DNA of 55,559 nt from an uncultured Pelagibacteraceae bacterium. GTDB taxonomy: Bacteria; Pseudomonadota; Alphaproteobacteria; Pelagibacterales; Pelagibacteraceae. Shown one piece after another: positions 35,458 to 44,272 of this stretch. The notes under the pieces are model-generated. The model searched no databases and was not told the DNA's origin. It saw only the letters and a list, made by a program, of their open reading frames with translations. The translations under genes and the position numbers were made by a program. The DNA is taken from positions 1 through 55,559 of the forward strand of contig CACJHW010000005.1 in NCBI GenBank assembly GCA_902593285.1. The letters are read 5' to 3'. Position 1 is the stretch's first letter; each line of letters opens with the position of its first letter.

Positions 35458-35463
35458 TATAAT
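35458..35463 (+). promoter_or_regulatory. Probable -10 box of xsc
   Basis: Perfect TATAAT; the -35 position (AATTAA) has no consensus, suggesting activator dependence. A ribosome site GAGAGG at 35476-35481 lies before ATG 35492. Confidence 0.4.
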
Positions 35464-35491
35464 AATTACACTTTAGAGAGGTTCTAGTTTT

Positions 35492-37276
35492 ATGACTAAA
35501 ATGACAACAGAAGAAGCTTTTGTAAAAGTTTTACAAATGCACGGTATTGAACATGCGTTTGGAATTATAGGTTCAGCCTTTATGCCAATTTCAGATATTT
35601 TTCCAGATGCAGGTATTACTTTCTGGGATGTCGCTCATGAAACAAATGGAGGTTTAATTGCTGATGGTTACACAAGAGCTACTGGTAAAATGTCAATGGT
35701 TATTGCTCAGAACGGACCTGGAATTACTGGATTAGTTACACCAATCAAAACAGCTTATTGGAATCATACTCCTCTTTTATTAGTTACACCGCAAGCAGCG
35801 AACAAAACAATGGGGCAAGGTGGATTTCAAGAAGTAGAGCAAATGAATTTATTCAAAGACATGGTTTGTTATCAAGAAGAAGTAAGAGATCCATCAAGAA
35901 TGGCTGAAGTACTAAATAGAGTTATAGAAAAAGCTATAAGAGGATCAGCACCAGCACAAATTAATGTTCCAAGAGATTATTGGTGCCAAGTAATTGATAT
36001 TGATCTCCCTCCGATTGTAAGACTTGAAAGACAAGGAGGAGGAAATGATGCTGTAGCTAAAGCAGCTTACTTGCTATCTAAAGCAAAGTTTCCAGTAATA
36101 CTATCAGGAGCAGGTGTTGTTATTGGAGGAGCTATAGAAGCTACAAAAAAACTTGCAGAAAAATTAGATTCACCTGTTTGTTCAGGTTACCAACATAATG
36201 ATAGTTTCCCAGGAAGCCATCCTTTAGCTGTTGGTCCTCTAGGATATAATGGATCAAAAGCTGCAATGGAATTAATTTCAAAAGCTGACGTAGTGTTAGC
36301 ATTGGGAACTAGATTAAATCCATTTTCTACTTTACCTGGTTATGGAATTGATTATTGGCCAAAGAATGCAAACATTATTCAAGTTGATATTAATCCTGAT
36401 AGAATAGGTTTGACTAAAAAAGTTACTGTAGGAATAAGTGGTGATGCAAAATTAGTTGCTGAACAAATTTTTGAAAAATTATCTTCAAATGCTGGTGACA
36501 CTGACAGACAAGCTAGAAAAGACTTAATTCATCAAACAAAGTCAGCTTGGTTACAAAAACTTTCAAGTTTAGATCATGAGGATGATGATGAGGGAACAGT
36601 CTGGAACAAAGAAGCAAGAGAAAGAGATGCAGATAGAATGTCACCAAGACAAGCTTGGAGAGCAATTCAAGCAGGAATGCCTGATAATGTAATTATATCA
36701 AGTGATATCGGAAACAATTGTGCGATAGGTAATGCTTACCCTACATTCGAAAAGCCAAGAAAATATTTAGCACCAGGTTTATTTGGTCCTTGTGGTTATG
36801 GTTTTCCATCAATATTGGGAGCAAAAATTGGTTGTCCGGATACTCCTGTTATCGGATTTGCTGGTGATGGTGCTTTTGGAATAAGTATGAATGAAATGAG
36901 CTCTTGTGCAAGAGAAGAATGGCCTGCAATAACAATGGTTATTTTTAGAAATTATCAATGGGGAGCAGAAAAAAGAAACACAACACTGTGGTTTGATAAT
37001 AACTTTGTTGGTACAGAGTTAGACCCAGAGCTAAGTTATGCTAAAGTTGCTGATGCTTGTGGTTTAAAAGGTGTAACTGTTAGAACAATGGAAGAGACCA
37101 CAAATGCAATCAAACAATCTTGTGAAGATCAAAAGAAAGGAATTACAACATTTATCGAGGTAATTCTTAATCAAGAGCTTGGAGAACCATTTAGAAGAGA
37201 TGCTATGAAAAAACCTGTAAGAGTAGCTGGCATTAAAAAAGAGGATATGAAGAAGCAGCCTTCTTTAAATTCTTAA
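35492..37276 (+). CDS. xsc: Sulfoacetaldehyde acetyltransferase
   Basis: 594 residues, ThDP enzyme of the acetolactate-synthase-like family. It starts MTTEEAFVKVLQMHGIEHAFGIIGSAFMPISDIFPDAGI; the N-terminal catalytic Glu is in HETNGGLIADGY and the ThDP motif is GDGAFG...N near residue 460. The IGSAFMPI and YQWGAEKRNTTLW segments are typical of Xsc rather than acetolactate synthase. It turns sulfoacetaldehyde plus phosphate into acetyl phosphate and sulfite. It is divergent from suyAB. Phosphate acetyltransferase is not in the window. Confidence 0.94.
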   Translation: MTKMTTEEAFVKVLQMHGIEHAFGIIGSAFMPISDIFPDAGITFWDVAHETNGGLIADGYTRATGKMSMVIAQNGPGITGLVTPIKTAYWNHTPLLLVTPQAANKTMGQGGFQEVEQMNLFKDMVCYQEEVRDPSRMAEVLNRVIEKAIRGSAPAQINVPRDYWCQVIDIDLPPIVRLERQGGGNDAVAKAAYLLSKAKFPVILSGAGVVIGGAIEATKKLAEKLDSPVCSGYQHNDSFPGSHPLAVGPLGYNGSKAAMELISKADVVLALGTRLNPFSTLPGYGIDYWPKNANIIQVDINPDRIGLTKKVTVGISGDAKLVAEQIFEKLSSNAGDTDRQARKDLIHQTKSAWLQKLSSLDHEDDDEGTVWNKEARERDADRMSPRQAWRAIQAGMPDNVIISSDIGNNCAIGNAYPTFEKPRKYLAPGLFGPCGYGFPSILGAKIGCPDTPVIGFAGDGAFGISMNEMSSCAREEWPAITMVIFRNYQWGAEKRNTTLWFDNNFVGTELDPELSYAKVADACGLKGVTVRTMEETTNAIKQSCEDQKKGITTFIEVILNQELGEPFRRDAMKKPVRVAGIKKEDMKKQPSLNS

Positions 37277-37315
37277 TATCTTTTAAATAACAACCAATTA
37301 TCGTAATCTTCTCTC

Positions 37316-38620
37316 ATGGAAGTTGTGAACGATAATAGCTGTAGTTGGATTAATGATATAAGTCCAAGAAATAACATTAAAATATTATCATTCGATTTAG
37401 ATTGTGAATGGCTAATTGTAGGAGCGGGTTTTACAGGATTATCTGCAGCAAGAAAATTAGGTCAACTTTACCCAAATCAAAAAATATTATTAGTTGATGC
37501 TCAGCTAGCAGGCGAGGGTGCTAGCTCAAGAAACTCAGGATACTTAGTGGATACAACACTCAATGATGGTTTTACCTCTAATAAAGAATTAGATAATTAT
37601 AAAAAAAAAGTAGATATCTATAAATTGGGAATAGATGTTATTAAAAAATTTATAAAAGAATTTCAGGTAGATTGTGATTGGAATGAATGTGGAAAATATT
37701 TTGCATCATCAAAGAAAGAAGATAGAAAAATATTAGAAAATTTTTCATACACTTTATCAAAATTAGGTTTCGAACATAATTTGTTGTCAAATAAAGAACT
37801 TAAAAAAAGATTGGGTACCAATTTTTACAATATTGCTCTTCATACAAAGGGAGGGATTTTATTACATCCAGGTAAATTGGTTAGAGCTATGATTGATACA
37901 TTACCAGAAAATGTAAATCTTTATGAAAATTCTTCGTTATTAGATTGGAAAAAGAAAAATGATACAGTCATTTGTAAATTTAAAAATGGTTCAATTAAAA
38001 CTAAAAAGATTATTTTTGCTACAAACGGATTTCTGAAGTCTTTAGGAATAAAATCAAATTATAATTTTCCAATTACTTTAACAGCTAGTATGACCAGAAC
38101 TTTATCAGAAGAAGAGTTCATATCACTTGGTGAGCCTAAAGAGTGGGGAGTTTTACCAGTAAGACCAATGGGGGCTACTATCAGGATGACTAAAGATAGA
38201 AGAATTTTAATCAGAAATACTGCAGAAGTTTATAATCCTTATCAAATGTCTAAATCTGAATTAACCAAAAGATCTTTAAAACAAAAAACAGGCATTAAAA
38301 AAAGATTTCCGGAATTGCCTGATGATATTATTCAATCTTCGTGGTCAGGAATTGTTTCAAGAACTAGAAATAGTTCTCAAATTTTTGAAAAAATAGATAA
38401 CAACATATTTGTTGCAGGTTGTTATAATGGCTCTGGTATTGGAGTTGGTACTTTATTTGGAGAGCAAATAGCAATCAAAGCAAGTAATGAAAACACAAAA
38501 GAGATAGAAACTATTGAAGCAAGAAACAAACCTACGTGGCTACCTCCAGATCCAATTTTAGGTTTAGGAGTTAGAGCTAGATTAATTTATGAACGTTTCA
38601 GAGCAAAAACAGAGATTTAG
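37316..38620 (+). CDS. FAD-dependent amine oxidoreductase (DadA/PuuB/TauY-like)
   Basis: 434 residues. FAD-binding site VGAGFTGLSAARKLGQLYP near residue 36 is followed by GEGASSRNSGYLVD, the DAO-family second FAD contact. The C-terminal VAGCYNGSGIGVGTLFGEQIA completes the dinucleotide fold. Similar to gamma-glutamylputrescine oxidase and D-amino-acid dehydrogenase; the large subunit of taurine dehydrogenase (TauY) is in this family. It lies 39 bases downstream of xsc, so oxidation of taurine or a related amine to sulfoacetaldehyde is possible. The substrate is not proved. Confidence 0.75.
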   Translation: MEVVNDNSCSWINDISPRNNIKILSFDLDCEWLIVGAGFTGLSAARKLGQLYPNQKILLVDAQLAGEGASSRNSGYLVDTTLNDGFTSNKELDNYKKKVDIYKLGIDVIKKFIKEFQVDCDWNECGKYFASSKKEDRKILENFSYTLSKLGFEHNLLSNKELKKRLGTNFYNIALHTKGGILLHPGKLVRAMIDTLPENVNLYENSSLLDWKKKNDTVICKFKNGSIKTKKIIFATNGFLKSLGIKSNYNFPITLTASMTRTLSEEEFISLGEPKEWGVLPVRPMGATIRMTKDRRILIRNTAEVYNPYQMSKSELTKRSLKQKTGIKKRFPELPDDIIQSSWSGIVSRTRNSSQIFEKIDNNIFVAGCYNGSGIGVGTLFGEQIAIKASNENTKEIETIEARNKPTWLPPDPILGLGVRARLIYERFRAKTEI

Positions 38621-39417
38621 TTTAAAACAGACATTGGATCTAGACGTGTTTGAAACCAATTAACTCTAAAGTCTAAGTGAGGTCCAGTTGATCTTCCAGT
38701 TGAACCTACAGTTCCAATTATGTCTCCTTGATTTATCTGATCACCAACTGAGACTAAAACATTTTCTAAATGAGAATATATTGTTGATATTCCATGACCA
38801 TGATCCATTATAACTGTTCCACCAGTATAATATAAATCATCTTCAGCCATAGTAACAACACCCGAACCAGATGATTTAATCATCGTTCCTTGTTTAGCTG
38901 CAATATCAATTCCATAGTGAGGCCATCTTGGTTTACCATTTAAAATTCTTTGACTACCATAAACACCACTGATTATTCCTTCAACTGGCATGATAAATTT
39001 TTCTTTAAAAAATTGTAGATCCGAATTAATTGCTCTTGCTTCTCCAATTGCATTATTTTCTTTTTTAATTCTTTTATAAACAGACTCAGGAGGGGTGACT
39101 TTATTTTCTGCCAAACCATCTATTCTTTGTATATTATATTTTCTTTTTAAAACTTTTTTTGTAATTATTGAATTCTTTCCATCAATAATTTTTGTAAAAG
39201 TTAGGTCGTATTTTTGATCTCGATCTATACCAAAGACGAAAAAACCATCTTTTGATACTTTAACTTCTTTTTTTCCAACCAAAATTTTAGCATTAGGGTC
39301 AGTTTTACCTAATATAAAATGACCTTGTAGAAATTTACCTTGGAATTCAATAGCTTTAGCTGGAGATATAAAAATTAAAAAAACAAAAAAAAATCTATAA
39401 ATTATTGAGCTGTCCAT
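38617..39417 (-). CDS. M23 family (LytM) metallopeptidase, secreted
   Basis: 266 residues from the ATG at 39417, chosen because it gives a clear signal peptide (SIIYRFFFVFLIFISPAKA); a start at 39480 would add a non-signal extension. The N-terminal beta domain is followed by the C-terminal M23 domain (about 155-262) with HYGIDIAAKQGT (H, D) and GHGISTIYSHL (H), then GDIIGTVGSTGRSTGPHLDFRVNW, which carries the third metal His. It probably cleaves peptidoglycan crosslinks or activates an amidase. Overlaps the SDR gene by 16 bases. Confidence 0.88.
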   Translation of the reverse strand: MDSSIIYRFFFVFLIFISPAKAIEFQGKFLQGHFILGKTDPNAKILVGKKEVKVSKDGFFVFGIDRDQKYDLTFTKIIDGKNSIITKKVLKRKYNIQRIDGLAENKVTPPESVYKRIKKENNAIGEARAINSDLQFFKEKFIMPVEGIISGVYGSQRILNGKPRWPHYGIDIAAKQGTMIKSSGSGVVTMAEDDLYYTGGTVIMDHGHGISTIYSHLENVLVSVGDQINQGDIIGTVGSTGRSTGPHLDFRVNWFQTRLDPMSVLN

Positions 39418-40160
39418 CCACCATCTATAATTATTGATGTTCCAGTTATCATTGAAGATGCTGATGATGCCAAAAAACATACAGTTGTAGCCACATCACT
39501 TTCAGTAGCAGCTTTACCTATAGGAATATTTCCAAGTGCTAATTTTTTAAATTTTTTATTTTTAAAAAAATTTTTAACCATAGGTGTTTCAACAAAAGTA
39601 GGTGCTACAGTGTTAACTCTTATATTTTTTTTTGCTAACTCTACTCCCATTCCTTTTGTTAACCCTTCAATTCCAAATTTAGTCATATTGTATACATTTC
39701 TTCCGCCCATACCCACATGACCGAGCTGTGATGACATATTTATAATCGAACCAGGTCTTTTTTTATTTTTAAGCATTTTTTTTACAACAAGTTGCGCCAC
39801 GTTAAATGCTGCCTTGAGATTTAAATCTACTAGGTAATTCATGCTTTTTTGTTTGATTTTTTCAAAAGGTTCTGGAATGTTAGTTCCAGCATTATTTACT
39901 AACACATCAATAATTTTAATTTTATCTAATTTTTTTTTTAAATCTTCATAATTCATTACATCGCATGAAACCTTAATAATTTTACCTTTAACTTTTTTGA
40001 TATCCTTTTCTAATTTATTAAGATCCGAAGATGTTCTGCTTAAAGCTATAACTGTTGCACCTGCCTCAGCTAATGCAATTGAACATGCTCTTCCTAGTCC
40101 TTTACCTGCACCTGTAACTAAAGCATATTTGTTTTTAAGACTTATTTTTTGAAGATACAT
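39402..40160 (-). CDS. SDR family oxidoreductase
   Basis: 252 residues, classical short-chain dehydrogenase. NAD(P) motif TGAGKGLG near residue 18, NNAG near 90, Ser in INMSSQLG (about 144) and YNMTK (catalytic Y-x-x-x-K, about 157-161); C-terminal SMITGTSIIIDGGW. Similar to FabG-type and gluconate 5-dehydrogenases. The start shares TAATG with the terC stop, and the gene is in the run GMC oxidoreductase-TerC-SDR-M23. Substrate unknown; a hydroxyacid or sugar derivative is a fair guess. Confidence 0.88.
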   Translation of the reverse strand: MYLQKISLKNKYALVTGAGKGLGRACSIALAEAGATVIALSRTSSDLNKLEKDIKKVKGKIIKVSCDVMNYEDLKKKLDKIKIIDVLVNNAGTNIPEPFEKIKQKSMNYLVDLNLKAAFNVAQLVVKKMLKNKKRPGSIINMSSQLGHVGMGGRNVYNMTKFGIEGLTKGMGVELAKKNIRVNTVAPTFVETPMVKNFFKNKKFKKLALGNIPIGKAATESDVATTVCFLASSASSMITGTSIIIDGGWTAQ

Positions 40161-40753
40161 TAAAAGAATAATATTTTAATATCTGTGTAAATCAACTCAA
40201 CAGCTACAATTAAAATGGCTAATAATCCAAGCCAAGCTATCCATCTATATTTTTTAATCCATCCAGAAATTAAAGTTGCTGCAGTTGCCATTAAAATAAT
40301 TGATAAAACTAACCCAAAAACAAGAAGTCCATAGTGATCACCAGCTGCACCGGCAACACCCAAAACATTATCTAAACTCATTGTAAAATCTGCCAGTAAA
40401 ACAGTCCAAATTGCTTTGAGAAAACTTGAATTATCTACTTTTACATTCTCTTCTGTTTCTGAACCTTTAATTACGTCTACATAAAGCTTGTACACAATAT
40501 AAAGTAACAACAATCCACCAATTAATCTTAAACCAGTGATTTGCAGAAGATAAGCTGTAAGCAAAGTTAGTATGATTCTTAAAATTACAGCACCACCTAT
40601 TCCCCAAAAAATTACTTTTTTTCTTTGTTCGACTGGAAATTTAGATGCAACCATTCCAATTATTATTGCGTTGTCACCCGCTAAAACTAAATCAATAAGA
40701 ATTATTTGAGTTACTATTGCTATTTGTTCAGGTGTAAAAAATTCTGCAAACAT
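40160..40753 (-). CDS. TerC family membrane protein
   Basis: 197 residues, seven spans. The repeated TerC metal-site motifs DLVLAGDNAIIIG (about 21-33) and DFTMSLDNVLGVAG (about 122-135) are present. TerC-type proteins export manganese or other divalent metals. It is joined by TAATG overlaps to a GMC oxidoreductase upstream and an SDR downstream, an association that is hard to explain by metal export alone. Confidence 0.9.
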   Translation of the reverse strand: MFAEFFTPEQIAIVTQIILIDLVLAGDNAIIIGMVASKFPVEQRKKVIFWGIGGAVILRIILTLLTAYLLQITGLRLIGGLLLLYIVYKLYVDVIKGSETEENVKVDNSSFLKAIWTVLLADFTMSLDNVLGVAGAAGDHYGLLVFGLVLSIILMATAATLISGWIKKYRWIAWLGLLAILIVAVELIYTDIKILFF

Positions 40754-42348
40754 TACTGCTGTAGTATCATGTCTGCACCTTTTTCTGCAATCATTATTGT
40801 TGGAGCATTAGTATTTCCTGAAGTGATGTAAGGCATTACTGATGCATCAATCACTCTTAAGTTTTTGACTCCATGAACTTTCAGCTGATCAGACACTACT
40901 GCATTTTCATCTTTACCCATTCTGCAAGTACTGACAGGATGGAAAATTGTATTAGCGTATTTTCCCGCTTCAACAGCTAACTGCTCATTGTCAGTAATAT
41001 TTATACCTGGTCTTAATTCTTCTGGTCCGTAATCTTTATAAGCTTTTGACTCCATAACTATTTTTCTTACTATTTTAAGAGACTTACCTGCTATTTCTCT
41101 ATCTTCATCTGTAGATAGATAATTCATTTTAATTTTTGGAGGAATTCTCGTATCAGAAGATTTAAGTTCAATAGATCCTCTGCTAGTAGGCCTTACATTA
41201 GTAATGGTGGGTGTGAATGCAGGAAATTTATGCAATGAAGATTTTCCTAAAAAATCTGTACTAGCAGGAGAAACATGAAATTGTAAGTTAGGAGTTTCTA
41301 AATGTGGATCACTTTTTACGAAACCACACAAGTAACTAGCACCAACTGTAAGTGGACCAGTTCGTGTTAAGAAAAATTTTAATCCAGTAAATATTTTTTT
41401 TGTAAAACTATAATAAATATCATTTAAAGTTTCTAAATTTTTTATTTTATACACAGGTCTTAACATTAGATGATCTGTTAAGTTTTGGCCTATGCTTTTA
41501 TTGTCCATTATAACCTCAATGCCGTTATCTTTTAATAATTTAGCAGGACCCAAACCTGAAGCTTGAAGTATATGTGGAGATCCAATAGTACCAGCGCTTA
41601 AAATGATTTCGTTATTTGCTTGAACAGTATTTAACTTATCACCAGTCCAAAAATTAACTTTTTTGGCAATTTTATTTTCGAATTCAATATTTTTGATGTG
41701 AGCTTTAGTTATTATTTTTAAATTACTTCTATTTTTTACTGGATTTAAATATCCAACTGCAGTGCTACATCTAAAACCATTTTTTACTGTTAAGGGAAAA
41801 TATCCCATCCCCTCATTATCACCATTATTAAAATCGTCAGTTTTTTTATATCCAAATTCCTCTGCAGCTTCCAAAAATAAATCTAAAACTTTAAAAGTAG
41901 ATCTAATTTTTTCTACTTTTAAAGGTCCACCAGAACCATGAAATTCATTTTTTCCAAATTGGAAATCTTCAGATTTTTTAAAATAAGGTAGCACGTCATC
42001 CCATGACCAGCCTACATTACCTAATTGTCTCCAATAATTATAATCATTTGATTGCCCTCGAATATAAAGCATTCCATTAATAGAAGAACTTCCTCCAAGA
42101 GTTTTTCCTCTTGGGTAAGTCATCTTTCTATTATCACAGAAAGGCTCTTCTTCTGTGTTAAAACACCAATCTGTCTCAGGATTATGCATTGTTTTAAAAT
42201 ACCCTCCTGGAATATGTATCCATGGATTAGTATCTTTACCACCAGCCTCTAAAAGTAAGACTTTATTCTTAGGATTTGATGAAATTCTGTTAGCAAGAAC
42301 ACATCCAGCTGATCCAGCACCAATAATAATATAATCAAAATTATCCAT
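40753..42348 (-). CDS. GMC family FAD oxidoreductase (choline dehydrogenase-like)
   Basis: 531 residues. FAD motif GAGSAGCVLANRIS at the N-terminus, YPRGKTLGGSSSINGMLYIRG (GMC signature 1, about 78-98) and GSPHILQASGLGP (signature 2, about 255-267) are seen; the C-terminal catalytic His is in TIFHPVSTCRMG and the second His/Asn in TSGNTNAPTIMIAEKG. BetA-like in length. The neighbouring TRAP carrier and xsc suggest an alcohol sulfonate such as isethionate (IseJ-type) as a possible substrate; choline or another alcohol remains possible. Divergent to the TRAP operon. Confidence 0.85.
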   Translation of the reverse strand: MDNFDYIIIGAGSAGCVLANRISSNPKNKVLLLEAGGKDTNPWIHIPGGYFKTMHNPETDWCFNTEEEPFCDNRKMTYPRGKTLGGSSSINGMLYIRGQSNDYNYWRQLGNVGWSWDDVLPYFKKSEDFQFGKNEFHGSGGPLKVEKIRSTFKVLDLFLEAAEEFGYKKTDDFNNGDNEGMGYFPLTVKNGFRCSTAVGYLNPVKNRSNLKIITKAHIKNIEFENKIAKKVNFWTGDKLNTVQANNEIILSAGTIGSPHILQASGLGPAKLLKDNGIEVIMDNKSIGQNLTDHLMLRPVYKIKNLETLNDIYYSFTKKIFTGLKFFLTRTGPLTVGASYLCGFVKSDPHLETPNLQFHVSPASTDFLGKSSLHKFPAFTPTITNVRPTSRGSIELKSSDTRIPPKIKMNYLSTDEDREIAGKSLKIVRKIVMESKAYKDYGPEELRPGINITDNEQLAVEAGKYANTIFHPVSTCRMGKDENAVVSDQLKVHGVKNLRVIDASVMPYITSGNTNAPTIMIAEKGADMILQQ

Positions 42349-42451
42349 TACTTAGAACTCTTATAAATTAAAATTTTTTTTATTTGTATCATTTCTGTAC
42401 ACAAAAAAATTGAAATAATCCAATATTAACACTTGTTTTAGATTTCATTCT

Positions 42452-42479
42452 TTGACAAGATTTTGTTTTTAAAAATAAA
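42452..42479 (+). promoter_or_regulatory. Candidate promoter of the TRAP operon
   Basis: TTGACA (42452-42457) is a perfect -35; a weak -10-like AATAAA begins at 42474, 16 bases on. AGAGAGGG at 42480-42487 is the ribosome site for ATG 42495. The rest of the 146-base divergent spacer is AT-rich without other visible structure. Confidence 0.45.
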
Positions 42480-42494
42480 GAGAGGGAAAACGAT

Positions 42495-43589
42495 ATGAAA
42501 AAAATCATTTCAATGTTATTTGCAGTTGCTATGGTATTTGGATTTATTTCGAATGCTAATGCTGCAAAAACACTAAAATGTCAGACAGTTCTTAATACTA
42601 AAGCTGATGAAGTTAAGATGTTAAAGGACTTTACTGATACAGTTACTGAATTAACTGGTGGATCTTTAAAATTCGAAATCTTACCTGCAGGAGCAGTTGT
42701 TGGAGTTAAAGAGACTCTAGATGCTGTAGACAAAGGTTTGATTGACTGTGGATTTGCATGGACTCACTATTGGTCAGGCGAACACCCTGCTGCAATGCTA
42801 TTTGGTTCTCCAGTAGCTGGTGGTGGAATAGGTATAGATAATTTAGCATTTTTATCTTGGTTCCAATATGGTGGTGGAAAAGCGCTTTACGATCAATTAT
42901 GGAAAGAAATGGGAAGAGACATTAAAGGATTTATGCTTCAACCTGTTGGACCAGAGGCTTTAGGTTGGTTTCCAAAACCAATTAAAGATATGGCTGATTT
43001 TAGAAAATATAAATTCAGAACTCCTCCAGGAATTCCAGGACAAACTTATAAAGACATCGGTATAGCATCTGTTGCGATGGGTGGTGGAGACATTCTACCA
43101 GCTTTAGAAGCAGGAACTATTGATGCTGCTGAATGGTGTTGTCCAAAGCCAGACTTAACTTTTGGTTTCCAAAAAGTTTTAAAGCACTATTATTTACAAG
43201 GTTTACACCAAGTAGTGGTAAATGCTGACTTTTATATTACTGGAAAAACATATAACGCTATGACTGCACATGAGAAGAAGTCTCTTGAAGTTGCGGCTGA
43301 TGCCTCTTTGATAAAATCTTTAAGTTATAGAATTTTATCAAATGGTGAAGCTTTACAAGAACTTACAACAAAACATGGAGTGATTTTAGAAGATACTCCA
43401 TCTGACTACTTCACTGAGTATATGGCAGCTGCTAAAGCAACTTTGAACAAAAATGCTGAAAAAAATGCATTTTTCAAAGAAGTTTATGACTCTATGAAAG
43501 TATTTGCTGATAAAGCAGTTCCTTTCTGGAGTGGTGCTCAAATGTCAAATGCTAAGCTAGGAATGGCTCACGCAGCAACATTAAAGTAA
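42495..43589 (+). CDS. TRAP transporter substrate-binding protein (DctP family)
   Basis: 364 residues with a signal peptide (cleaved after about residue 23, NANAAKT). The mature protein follows the DctP layout: an early lobe (TLKCQTVLNTKADEVKMLKDFTD), the VVGVKETLDAVDKGLIDCGFAW segment, then KFRTPPGIPGQTYKDIGIASVAMGGGDILPALEAGTIDAAEW, which carries the conserved Arg for carboxylate or sulfonate binding. The high-affinity periplasmic receptor of a secondary uptake system; the ligand is inferred only from the neighbouring sulfonate genes. Confidence 0.9.
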   Translation: MKKIISMLFAVAMVFGFISNANAAKTLKCQTVLNTKADEVKMLKDFTDTVTELTGGSLKFEILPAGAVVGVKETLDAVDKGLIDCGFAWTHYWSGEHPAAMLFGSPVAGGGIGIDNLAFLSWFQYGGGKALYDQLWKEMGRDIKGFMLQPVGPEALGWFPKPIKDMADFRKYKFRTPPGIPGQTYKDIGIASVAMGGGDILPALEAGTIDAAEWCCPKPDLTFGFQKVLKHYYLQGLHQVVVNADFYITGKTYNAMTAHEKKSLEVAADASLIKSLSYRILSNGEALQELTTKHGVILEDTPSDYFTEYMAAAKATLNKNAEKNAFFKEVYDSMKVFADKAVPFWSGAQMSNAKLGMAHAATLK

Positions 43590-43607
43590 TCATTAAATAA
43601 TTAGAAT

Positions 43608-43640
43608 ATTAGAGCGGACTAACAAGTCCGCTCTAATTTT
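43608..43640 (+). terminator. Hairpin between TRAP receptor and membrane subunits
   Basis: Perfect 13-bp stem (ATTAGAGCGGACT at 43608-43620 and its complement at 43625-43637) with loop AACA, followed by TTTATTTA. It lies within the operon, just after the receptor gene and 20 bases before dctQ, so it probably ends most transcripts and makes the receptor far more abundant than the carrier. Confidence 0.8.
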
Positions 43641-43657
43641 ATTTAATAAAAATTTTT

Positions 43658-44272
43658 ATGGCTGAAGAACAAAGTAAATTAGATATTTCAGATGAAATGA
43701 TTGCCGAAAGGCGAGGTGGTTCGGGAAAAATGCCAGAAGATATGCCATCTTGGATGGCAAAGTCTATAATTAATATAGACAAATTTAGCAAGCGAGTTGG
43801 TAGTGTAGTCTGTTGGATATTAATGCCACTTATTTTTGCTATGACCTATGAGGTACTTGCTAGAAAATTATTTTTAGCACCGACAATATGGGCTTATGAT
43901 ATTAGCAGATTTTTATACGGGGCTCTTTTTATGCTGGGTGCAGGTTATGCACTTTCAAAAGGAGTTCATATTAGAGCAGATTTTTTATACAGAAATTTTA
44001 AAATTAAAAACCAAGGATTAATAGATTTTTGGCTGTATCTTTTATTTTATTTTCCAGGTCTAATAGTATTTTTTTATATGACTTTTGGATTTGTTGTAGA
44101 GTCTATTCAAAGAGGTGAAAGAGGAATGGATACTACCTGGATGCCATATATGTGGCCAATCAAAACATGTTTATTAATTGGAATTATATTTTTACTTATC
44201 CAAGGATTTTCAGAATTACTTAAGAGTTACTGGGCAGCTAAAAAGGGTGAGTGGCCAGGAGAGGATAAATGA
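43658..44272 (+). CDS. TRAP transporter small permease (DctQ)
   Basis: 204 residues with four spans after a long polar N-terminal extension (about 50 residues, DISDEMIAERRGGSGKMPEDMPSW). YEVLARKLFLAPTIWAYDISRFLYGALFMLGAGYAL, GVHIRADF and the later WMPYMWPIKTCLLIG are family landmarks. It couples the receptor to the large DctM subunit. The extension is longer than in many DctQ proteins. Overlaps the dctM start by 4 bases. Confidence 0.88.
   Translation: MAEEQSKLDISDEMIAERRGGSGKMPEDMPSWMAKSIINIDKFSKRVGSVVCWILMPLIFAMTYEVLARKLFLAPTIWAYDISRFLYGALFMLGAGYALSKGVHIRADFLYRNFKIKNQGLIDFWLYLLFYFPGLIVFFYMTFGFVVESIQRGERGMDTTWMPYMWPIKTCLLIGIIFLLIQGFSELLKSYWAAKKGEWPGEDK

Noticed and set aside
39418-39480. 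Longer N-terminus for the M23 peptidase
   Set aside because: Adds a tryptophan/asparagine-rich stretch ahead of a clear signal peptide and lies within the SDR coding sequence.
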